From assembly GCA_034435435.1 (NCBI GenBank), contig DAOTXN010000184.1, forward strand, positions 1 through 16,051: a stretch of 16,051 nt of DNA, in the 5' to 3' direction. Each line of letters opens with the position of its first letter. The stretch's first letter is position 1. The translations under genes were made by a program, and so were the position numbers. This DNA is from DAOTXN01 sp034435435 (GTDB lineage Bacteria > Chloroflexota > Anaerolineae > S140-20). This document shows positions 7,728-14,226 of the stretch, in pieces. The notes beneath the pieces were generated by a model. The model ran no database searches. It saw only the letters and a list, made by a program, of their open reading frames with translations, and had not been told where the DNA came from.

Positions 7728-7744
7728 TTCCCAAGTGCGAAAGT

Positions 7745-7776
7745 GGGATAGGTAGGCCAATGCGCCTGCCTATCCC
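7745..7776 (+). promoter_or_regulatory. 13-bp hairpin upstream of atpD without a U-run
   Basis: 7745-7757 pairs with 7764-7776 over 13 positions (one T-G wobble) around a CAATGC loop. The stem is strong, but what follows is CTCACTCATC, not a T-tract, so it is not a standard terminator. It could protect or process mRNA ends, which would help set atpD levels independently of the lipoprotein genes. Confidence 0.6.
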
Positions 7777-7810
7777 CTCACTCATCACTCATCACGTCTC
7801 ACGTTTCAGG
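7776..7810 (+). repeat. heptamer repeat leading into the atpD RBS
   Basis: Five heptads in phase: CCTCACT, CATCACT, CATCACG, TCTCACG, TTTCAGG. The last runs into AGGAGG (7808-7813), 5 nt before the atpD ATG. Unit family and geometry are the same as before atpA. Confidence 0.8.
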
Positions 7811-7818
7811 AGGCACCT

Positions 7819-9216
<1,398 letters not shown>

Positions 9217-9232
9217 CCCCAGGAGTACGAAT

Positions 9233-9670
9233 ATGCCTCTCAAGCTAGACGTCGTCACCATCGAGCGCGTCGTCTTTAGCGGCGACGCAGATATGGTCAT
9301 CGCGCCAGGGGTGGAGGGTGAGTTGGGTATTCTGCCCCAACACGCGCCGCTGATTACGGCGCTGCATCCTGGCGAATTGCGTATCAAACATGGCCCAGAC
9401 GAGCAGCTTTTGGCTATCGGCGGCGGGTATATGGAGGTGCTTGGCGACCGGGTGACGGTGCTGGCCGACTCGGCGGAAAAGGCGGATGAAATTGACGTGG
9501 CGCGGGCAGAAGCAGCCCGCGAGCGAGCCGAGCACTTGTTGAAAGAAGCTCCTACAGACCTGGTGGATCGCAGCATGATAGAGGGCGCCTTGCGGCGCTC
9601 CACGGTGCGCTTGAAGGTGGCCCGCAAGCGCCGGCGCTTTCCTCCTCAAGGGCTTTCACCTGAATCATAG
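9233..9670 (+). CDS. atpC: F1 ATP synthase subunit epsilon
   Basis: 145 residues. Epsilon forms the foot of the central stalk with gamma and can inhibit ATP hydrolysis. The N-terminal beta-sandwich has LDVVTIERVVFSGDADMVIA then PGVEGELGILPQHAPLITAL (residues 25-44) and GGGYMEVLGDRVTVLAD (63-79). A two-helix C-terminal domain follows (IDVARAEAARERAEHLL), then a basic tail KVARKRRRF. The start is the ATG at 9233 with AGGAG (9221-9225) 7 nt upstream. The frame stays open far upstream inside atpD, but those codons are shadow. It lies 16 nt after atpD. Confidence 0.96.
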   Translation: MPLKLDVVTIERVVFSGDADMVIAPGVEGELGILPQHAPLITALHPGELRIKHGPDEQLLAIGGGYMEVLGDRVTVLADSAEKADEIDVARAEAARERAEHLLKEAPTDLVDRSMIEGALRRSTVRLKVARKRRRFPPQGLSPES

Positions 9671-9693
9671 CCGACATCGGCGCCGGAGGTTGA

Positions 9694-10698
9694 ATGTTTA
9701 GCAAACACATCGGTGTGGATCTCGGCACCGTCAACGTATTGGTTCACGTCGCAGGCCGCGGGATTGTCCTGCAAGAGCCTTCGATTGTGGCTATTTCCAA
9801 CGAAGAAAACAAGATCGTCGCCGTGGGCGAAGAAGCCCGCGCCATGTACGGTCGCACGCCCGAAGTGATCGAGGTGATGCGCCCCCTGCGCGATGGCGTC
9901 ATCGCCGACTATCAGGTCACCTATCGCATGCTCGAATATTTTGTGAACAAGGCCCGGGGGCGCTTTAATCTGCTCGGCCCCACTTTGATGATCAGCGTGC
10001 CCTTTGGCGTGACCAGCGTCGAACGGCGCGCGGTGCACGAAGCCGCACTAGAAGCCGGCGCCCGCCGCGCCCACCTGATCCCCGAGCCTCTCGCGGCAGC
10101 CATGGGCGCGGGACTGCCCGTCGGAACGCCCACCGGCAACATGGTGGTAGACCTGGGCGGCGGCACCAGCGAATCAGCCGTGGTCTCGATGAACGGCATC
10201 GTCGTCGCCAACTCGGTGCGCATCGGCGGCGTGCGGCTGGACGAGGCCATCGTCTCCTACGTGCGGCGCAAATATAACTTGATGATCGGCGAGCCGACAG
10301 CCGAAGAGATCAAGATCCGCATCGGCAGCGCATTACCGCTGGAAGAGGAGCTCTCAATGGAGATTCAAGGGCGCGACCAGGTGGCCGGCTTGCCTCGAAC
10401 GGCCTCCATTTCGTCCAGCGAGGTGACAGAAGCCATCGCCGAGCCGCTGGCGGCCATCGTGAGCATGGTCAAATCGGTGCTGGAAAAGACACCCCCCGAG
10501 CTATCGTCCGACATTATCGATCGCGGCATGGTATTGGTGGGCGGTACAGCCCTCCTGCGCAAGATGGACCAGTTGCTGACGCGCGAGACCGGTGTGCCGG
10601 CCTATGTGGCCGAAGCGCCAATGGCCTGCGTTGCGATGGGCGCGGGCAAGGCGTTGGAAAATTATCACGTGCTCAAACGCAGCGTGCCGGGTCTGTAG
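9694..10698 (+). CDS. mreB: MreB/Mbl-family bacterial actin
   Basis: 334 residues. MreB polymerises under the membrane and guides cell-wall synthesis in rod-shaped cells. Actin-fold nucleotide motifs are visible: phosphate-1 GVDLGTVN at 7-14 (usually GTAN), the catalytic Glu131 region LIPEPLAAAMGAG, phosphate-2 VVDLGGGTSE (151-160), and the adenosine motif VLVGGTALL near residue 281. GGAGG (9685-9689) is 4 nt upstream of the ATG. It follows atpC by 23 nt and is the last gene before a strong terminator, so it is probably on the atp transcript. mreC and mreD are not adjacent here. Confidence 0.94.
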   Translation: MFSKHIGVDLGTVNVLVHVAGRGIVLQEPSIVAISNEENKIVAVGEEARAMYGRTPEVIEVMRPLRDGVIADYQVTYRMLEYFVNKARGRFNLLGPTLMISVPFGVTSVERRAVHEAALEAGARRAHLIPEPLAAAMGAGLPVGTPTGNMVVDLGGGTSESAVVSMNGIVVANSVRIGGVRLDEAIVSYVRRKYNLMIGEPTAEEIKIRIGSALPLEEELSMEIQGRDQVAGLPRTASISSSEVTEAIAEPLAAIVSMVKSVLEKTPPELSSDIIDRGMVLVGGTALLRKMDQLLTRETGVPAYVAEAPMACVAMGAGKALENYHVLKRSVPGL

Positions 10699-10718
10699 CC
10701 TCAAGTAACTGCTCCCGT

Positions 10719-10750
10719 AAAAAAGCCGCTCAATGTGAGCAGCTTTTTTT
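10719..10750. terminator. bidirectional intrinsic terminator between convergent mreB and winged-helix gene
   Basis: AAAAAAGC (10719-10726) and GCTCA (10728-10732) pair with TGAGC (10736-10740) and GCTTTTTT (10742-10749) around a three-base loop with one C-A mismatch. A-run and T-run flank it on opposite sides, so it works in both directions. The stop codon of the leftward gene lies inside the stem. Confidence 0.88.
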
Positions 10751-11005
10751 ATGCACATCTATACCTGCCAGCCACTTGCGTCCTTTTTCGGTCAACAGAA
10801 AAGTCGCCGCCGGAAATTTCTGGTTACTCGTGATCAAGCCACGGCGCTGCAACGCATGGACCGTCGTGCATCGCACGGCTTGCTCCGCGCCATCCAAGCC
10901 GTGTAACTTGAAGAACTTGGCGCCATCCAGAAATCTATGGGACTTGAGCGTGTCACCTGCAGCCAGGGCGCGCAAAACAGCCGTTTGGGTATAGGAGAGC
11001 TTCAC
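10730..11005 (-). CDS. small winged-helix-like protein
   Basis: 91 residues from a GTG start; the upstream SD is weak, suggesting coupling to the gene before it, 8 nt away. LSYTQTAVLRALAAGDTLKS at the start, TTVHALQRRGLITSN in the middle and FLLTEKGRKWLAG near the end fit a winged-helix DNA-binding fold: helices, a recognition helix before RGLI, and a beta-wing leading into LTEKGR. Family knowledge alone does not give a target. The last residues (HKKSCSH) are encoded by the terminator hairpin. It is third in a leftward operon after a radical SAM gene, so it may regulate that operon or another locus. Confidence 0.7.
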   Translation of the reverse strand: MKLSYTQTAVLRALAAGDTLKSHRFLDGAKFFKLHGLDGAEQAVRCTTVHALQRRGLITSNQKFPAATFLLTEKGRKWLAGIDVHKKSCSH

Positions 11006-11013
11006 GCCTGACG

Positions 11014-11220
11014 CTATCCCAGTTGATCGATATGTTTGTGCAGGTCTCGCTGGCGGATCTTGACGTATTCCTCGCGCACGATCTGCTCCATCTCTTGAGG
11101 AGATAGACGGATGCTCAGAATATCCAGCGCGTCTTGCGGCGACGCGCCATAAGCCAGTTTTTTCTTCCCATTCCTCAAATTGAACAGATACATATAATGA
11201 GGGTTGCTAAAGCTGCTCAT
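11014..11220 (-). CDS. 68-residue conserved-looking hypothetical protein
   Basis: It begins MSSFSNPHYMYLFNLRNGKK and continues KLAYGASPQDALDILSIRLS, then a helical, charged C-terminus with REEYVKIRQRDLHKHIDQL. There are no cysteines, signal or membrane segment. The ATG is 3 nt after the radical SAM stop codon with no good SD, so translational coupling is likely. The GASPQDALDILSIRLSPQEM stretch looks like a small helical recognition module. I do not recognise the family. Tight packing between the radical SAM enzyme and the winged-helix gene is the best evidence that it is real. Confidence 0.65.
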   Translation of the reverse strand: MSSFSNPHYMYLFNLRNGKKKLAYGASPQDALDILSIRLSPQEMEQIVREEYVKIRQRDLHKHIDQLG

Positions 11221-11223
11221 GGT

Positions 11224-12648
11224 TTACGCCTTGATCAGTGCATCCGAGAACACGTTGCGCCGTTGGCGAGCCACCTCGTCCAACCCACGATTGACCTCGC
11301 CGTCATATTTGCCGGCCAGCAATTCGCGGTAGAACTGATAATCTACCCCCCTGACCTTTTCATCGTCGGGGAAACGATGATAGTTGTCTTTGGACATCAG
11401 GCTCTTACCCTCGGCAATCAGTTGGTAGCCCAGAGCCGATCCGGGATAAGGCGCATAATAGGAAATAGAGGGCAGCACCCGGCGCATTGTCTTGAGCATG
11501 CGCATGGTCTTGAAGGCATCTTCGTGCGTCTCGCCCGGAATACCCAGCATAATATTGGCCCAAAAGACGGGCGCCGGCCTGCCCTGCTGCTCCAGCTCGT
11601 CGCCGATGCGGTCGAGCAGCTCGATGGCGAACAAGTTGTCGTCTTCGGTGCATTCTTTGTTCAACAGACGCAAAATGCGGTCGCTGCCCGACTCGAAACC
11701 AATCGAGACTGTGGTCCAGTTAGTCTCTCGGATGAGCGCCGCGAACAGATCAGGCCACTGACGCACAGTGTCGGAACGGGCAGCGGCCCAATAGGGCCAG
11801 ATTTTGTTGGCCTGGCGCGGGTACTTTTCCACCCATTCCCACAACCAGGACGGGTTCTGAAAGAACATCGAATCGTGGATGACCACCGAGCCAAGCGGGC
11901 CGTGGGTTTCATCCAAATAGTTAAGCTCCTCGATGACCAGCTCCACGGGCCGGCGACCCATGTTGGGGATGTAGGACGACTCGTTGCAAAAGACGCATTG
12001 CCACGGGCATACGCGGCTAGTCAAAATGGTCGCCACCGGTCCCGGTCCCCACCCGCACTCCGGTTCCAAAGGCCACGGAAAGCTTTCAAGTCTTTTGTGG
12101 GGTTTGGGCCACAAAGTGCGGTCGATCATCGGCCAGTCGGCCATTGAGGGCGCGCCCTGTCCCAAAACGACGCGCGGAAAGGCGACTGGATCGCGTACCA
12201 ACTCCACGATAATGTTCTCGCCCGGTCCCTGGCAAATGTGATCGAACTCGCCCACGGCGGTCATTTCGTCCAGCGCAACTGTGGCGTGCATTCCACCGGC
12301 AACAACGACGCCCTGCGGGTTGATCTGTTTAAAGATACGCGCGGCCCGGTTGGCGACGGGAAAGGTATAGCTGCGCACGTTCAGGATGAGCGTCTCGTAG
12401 CCCACGAACTGCTTTTCCAACTCGCGCCACGACTTTACCGCCCGAGTGGACAGCAAGTCGGTCGCAACGCCGTTTTGGTGCAGGATGGTACGCAAAAGCC
12501 CCAGACCGTGGTCTTGCCACTGTTCGTGAGGCCCGGCCGGGTTGACCAGGTCGCCCAGGTCGCCCAAGTCCAGCCAGAGAATTTTCGATCCGACCTCTGG
12601 AGAGCGATTTCGCCCTTTGCCAGCCAAGTCTATCCAAAACCTTTTCAC
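11224..12648 (-). CDS. B12-binding-domain radical SAM protein
   Basis: 474 residues. Residues 22-150 form a Rossmann-like B12-binding-type region (LLRTILHQNGVATDLLS, VVVAGGMHATVALDEM, HICQGPGENIIVELV) but lack the DxHxxG that holds cobalamin base-off. The radical SAM core has the 4Fe-4S motif CPWQCVFC with Cys214, Cys218 and Cys221, then SIGFESGSDRILRLLNK (315-331) and an LGIPGET motif (368-374). Such proteins often act as methyltransferases or cyclases on lipids, cofactors or peptides; the substrate is not visible. The GTG at 12648 is chosen because AAGGAG (12662-12657) sits 8 nt upstream. The frame extends to 12762 but that part overlaps structured leader sequence. It heads a three-gene operon. 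Confidence 0.88.
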   Translation of the reverse strand: MKRFWIDLAGKGRNRSPEVGSKILWLDLGDLGDLVNPAGPHEQWQDHGLGLLRTILHQNGVATDLLSTRAVKSWRELEKQFVGYETLILNVRSYTFPVANRAARIFKQINPQGVVVAGGMHATVALDEMTAVGEFDHICQGPGENIIVELVRDPVAFPRVVLGQGAPSMADWPMIDRTLWPKPHKRLESFPWPLEPECGWGPGPVATILTSRVCPWQCVFCNESSYIPNMGRRPVELVIEELNYLDETHGPLGSVVIHDSMFFQNPSWLWEWVEKYPRQANKIWPYWAAARSDTVRQWPDLFAALIRETNWTTVSIGFESGSDRILRLLNKECTEDDNLFAIELLDRIGDELEQQGRPAPVFWANIMLGIPGETHEDAFKTMRMLKTMRRVLPSISYYAPYPGSALGYQLIAEGKSLMSKDNYHRFPDDEKVRGVDYQFYRELLAGKYDGEVNRGLDEVARQRRNVFSDALIKA

Positions 12649-12826
12649 GATCTTTACTCCTTGGAGCCAGGTGGTTAATTTCTGGCGCAAAACATAACGG
12701 AGGCCCCACTTCAGCGGGGGTTTCCCGGCTAAAGCCAGACCTCCGACGACGTTTCGCACCAAGAACTAGTTAAAAACAATCGGAAGTCCCGGTCGAGTTG
12801 TCAAGACTTCCGATGTTTGTCGGTGT
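12649..12826 (-). promoter_or_regulatory. structured leader of the radical SAM operon
   Basis: About 170 nt between the promoter and the radical SAM start. It first contains the hairpin 12781-12812. Next is a compact element (12698-12745) in which CGGAGG and CCTCCG close two inner hairpins: GGC/GCC around TAAA, and CCCC/GGGG around CTTCAGC-containing sequence. The three-way-junction layout and the GGCTAAAGCC and CTTCAGCGGG words resemble interspersed REP-like repeats. No known riboswitch class was recognised. Confidence 0.5.
12773..12812 (-). terminator. intrinsic terminator or attenuator downstream of the iscA-like gene
   Basis: On minus, CGGAAGTC (12812-12805) pairs with GACTTCCG (12788-12781) around a 16-nt loop, followed by ATTGTTTTT. 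It is placed to end the sufR-iscA transcript. Because a promoter for the next operon lies just upstream of it, the hairpin could also attenuate that operon. Confidence 0.65.
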
Positions 12827-12854
12827 ATTATACTGTGAATCAGCCATCTGGCAA
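12827..12854 (-). promoter_or_regulatory. promoter of the radical SAM operon
   Basis: On minus, TTGCCA (12854-12849), a 16-bp spacer and a perfect TATAAT (12832-12827). It begins immediately after the iscA-like stop codon. Transcription would start near 12820, only a few bases before the hairpin at 12812-12781. Confidence 0.65.
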
Positions 12855-13241
12855 CTAACAGCCGCAACCCCCTCCGCTGGCTGTATCCGAGTCGCCGGTG
12901 CGAAAAGAATGCCCGCAGCCGCAGGTGCTGACGGCGTTGGGATTGTGGATTTGAAAGCCGCCGCCCATCAACGTGTCTACAAAGTCAATGTTGGCGCCGT
13001 AAAGGTATTGCAGACTGGTCGGATCGATGATGAGCCTGACACCCTCACTCTCAAACACCTCATCGTATTCCCGAGGCTCCGGTTCAAAGGCCATGCCATA
13101 TTGCATTCCTGAACATCCACCGCCCGATACAAACACACGCAACCCACACTCAGGCTCATCCCGCTCCTGTAGCAAGGTCTGCAATTTTCCCGCTGCCACC
13201 GGGGTCAAAGTAATCGCTGCCGTCTGAACATCCATCGTCAC
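12855..13241 (-). CDS. IscA/ErpA/HesB-type iron-sulfur carrier
   Basis: About 128 residues; this family carries or inserts Fe-S clusters into apoproteins in the cytoplasm. The three conserved cysteines are present: Cys43 in GGGCSGMQY, and Cys107 and Cys109 in STCGCGHSF. The core domain is complete (ITLTPVAAGKLQTLL to the CGCG motif). A C-terminal extension ends GGGCGC, adding two cysteines. The start is ambiguous: GTG at 13244, GTG at 13241 or ATG at 13235. AGGAGG (13253-13248) is 3, 6 and 12 nt away respectively, so 13241 fits best. It lies about 40 nt downstream of the SufR-like gene and is probably co-transcribed, giving an Fe-S-sensing pair. Which of IscA, SufA or ErpA it corresponds to cannot be decided. 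Confidence 0.93.
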   Translation of the reverse strand: MTMDVQTAAITLTPVAAGKLQTLLQERDEPECGLRVFVSGGGCSGMQYGMAFEPEPREYDEVFESEGVRLIIDPTSLQYLYGANIDFVDTLMGGGFQIHNPNAVSTCGCGHSFRTGDSDTASGGGCGC

Positions 13242-13283
13242 CACGCACCTCCTCTTCCTAGTTTGGAAACGCCGGGCATTCTA

Positions 13284-13928
13284 TCACCCGGCGTGAAGCT
13301 TGTCAACAAACTGCACCACATAAGTGCAGCGCTCGTCGCCGCTGCCCAGATGCGACACGCGCTCAATGGGAGTGTTCACCAGGCGCTGTACAAAATTGGC
13401 GTCCATCGAACAAATCTCACTGTGGACCCGAGTCACCCGTTCGTAAGGACAGTTACAGGTATGGAGCAAGAATTGCCCTTCTGGGGTCTCTTCCCATTGA
13501 GCGACATAGCCCTGATCGTTCAAAAAACTCACCGTCTCATCCAGCAATTCTTGGGGCGTTGAGGCAGGCCGTGCTGAAGCCCGCGCCGCCAGACGCCCGG
13601 CCACGCCGTTCAAAATGAGATCCATCTCCAACGGCGAGACACGCTCGCGGATCTCATCCAGCATGAGCGTGCTCAGGCCGTGATAATTTTTTGGGAACAG
13701 ATCGCCGGCTGCCGGTGTAAGGCCATAGGTATGCTGGGGCCGTCCAGGACCAGAGCGCCGCAGCACTTGAGGCGCAGCCACCAGACCTTCACCCCGTAAA
13801 ATATCCAAATGATGGCGAATGGTCACCGACGTCAACCCGAGAACCTCGCCCAATTCCTCGACTGTCGCCAGATTGCGCGCTTTGAGTATCTCTAAAATAC
13901 GCTGACGGGTGGATTGCATTTCAATCAC
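13284..13928 (-). CDS. sufR: SufR-like Fe-S-responsive winged-helix repressor
   Basis: 214 residues. The N-terminal HTH reads RQRILEILKARNLATVEELG then EVLGLTSVTIRHHLDILRGEGLV, with the wing ending GPGRPQHTYGLT (residues 60-71) and FPKNYHGL, a pattern typical of SufR. The C-terminal domain carries Cys158, Cys160, Cys173 and Cys201 (HTCNC, EICSMD, ERCTYVV). Known SufR proteins have C-x12-C-x13-C-x14-C. Here Cys160-x12-Cys173 and the last Cys match, but the third position is not Cys and an extra Cys158 is present. SufR normally represses Fe-S assembly genes when its cluster is intact; the adjacent iscA-like gene is the obvious target. The GTG at 13928 is used; the ATG at 13919 is an alternative. 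SDs are weak for both. Confidence 0.87.
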   Translation of the reverse strand: MIEMQSTRQRILEILKARNLATVEELGEVLGLTSVTIRHHLDILRGEGLVAAPQVLRRSGPGRPQHTYGLTPAAGDLFPKNYHGLSTLMLDEIRERVSPLEMDLILNGVAGRLAARASARPASTPQELLDETVSFLNDQGYVAQWEETPEGQFLLHTCNCPYERVTRVHSEICSMDANFVQRLVNTPIERVSHLGSGDERCTYVVQFVDKLHAG

Positions 13929-13962
13929 TACCTAACCTAAAAACATCCGACGCACACGTCAG

Positions 13963-13991
13963 AGTATAGCACGTCCGTTCCCATTTGTCAA
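13963..13991 (-). promoter_or_regulatory. promoter of the sufR-iscA operon
   Basis: On minus, a perfect TTGACA (13991-13986), a 17-bp spacer and TATACT (13968-13963), giving a leader of roughly 28 nt. This is the best -35/spacer combination in the window apart from the cassette promoter, implying strong basal activity that a repressor such as SufR would need to control. Confidence 0.8.
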
Positions 13992-14003
13992 ATAGTTATC
14001 ATC

Positions 14004-14015
14004 TTTATCGATAAA
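14004..14015. promoter_or_regulatory. 12-bp perfect palindrome between divergent sufR and tRNA promoters
   Basis: TTTATCGATAAA is its own reverse complement and lies 13 bp upstream of the sufR -35 and 17 bp upstream of the tRNA -35. A TTATC half also occurs at 13996-14000. It could be a regulator site. It does not resemble the cyanobacterial SufR box (CAAC-N6-GTTG), so the binding protein is unknown. Confidence 0.4.
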
Positions 14016-14031
14016 ATTAGCGGCCGGAAAT

Positions 14032-14060
14032 TTGTCAAAGCAGCCAGTCTGTGGTAAAAT
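14032..14060 (+). promoter_or_regulatory. promoter of tRNA-Lys
   Basis: TTGTCA (14032-14037), a 17-bp spacer and TAAAAT (14055-14060), ending 9 nt before the mature tRNA 5-prime end. Confidence 0.75.
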
Positions 14061-14069
14061 GCTCTGTGT

Positions 14070-14142
14070 GGGCCGTTAGCTCAGTCGGCAGAGCAGGTGC
14101 CTTTTAAGCACTTGGCCGCAGGTTCGATTCCTGCACGGCTCA
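14070..14142 (+). tRNA. tRNA-Lys (anticodon UUU)
   Basis: 73 nt with a complete cloverleaf. The acceptor GGGCCGT pairs with ACGGCTC (one G-T). The D-arm is GCTC/GAGC. The anticodon stem GGTGC/GCACT flanks loop CTTTTAA with TTT at 14103-14105. The T-arm is GCAGG-TTCGATT-CCTGC, with discriminator A at 14142. The CCA end is not encoded (CCT follows), so it must be added after transcription. Confidence 0.97.
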
Positions 14143-14153
14143 CCTGACGTTTG

Positions 14154-14184
14154 AAAAGCCCGGCTAGAGTTGGCCGGGCTTTTT
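14154..14184 (+). terminator. intrinsic terminator of tRNA-Lys
   Basis: AAAAGCCCGGC (14154-14164) pairs perfectly with GCCGGGCTTTT (14173-14183) around an 8-nt loop, ending in five T. It separates the tRNA from lepA and makes any lepA start upstream of 14185 implausible. Confidence 0.9.
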
Positions 14185-14191
14185 CGTTCCT

Positions 14192-14219
14192 TTCACATCT
14201 CCCCAAATCGCGGTATAAT
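14192..14219 (+). promoter_or_regulatory. lepA promoter, leaderless arrangement
   Basis: A perfect TATAAT (14214-14219) lies 7 nt before the ATG at 14227, with a weak TTCACA (14192-14197) 16 bp upstream. Transcription would start at or next to the A of the ATG, leaving no room for a Shine-Dalgarno, and none is present. Confidence 0.65.
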
Positions 14220-14226
14220 GCCGCGT

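Noticed and set aside
11134..12147. 337-codon + frame opposite the radical SAM gene
   Set aside because: Antisense shadow of a gene with clear CxxxCxxC and SAM motifs; no SD or family features.
12649..12762. 38-residue N-terminal extension of the radical SAM protein
   Set aside because: It lies in structured leader sequence, and a GTG with AAGGAG at ideal spacing exists at 12648.
14170..14226. TTG or earlier ATG start for lepA
   Set aside because: 14170 lies inside the tRNA terminator hairpin and 14218 overlaps the -10 box; 14227 gives the standard 600-residue protein.
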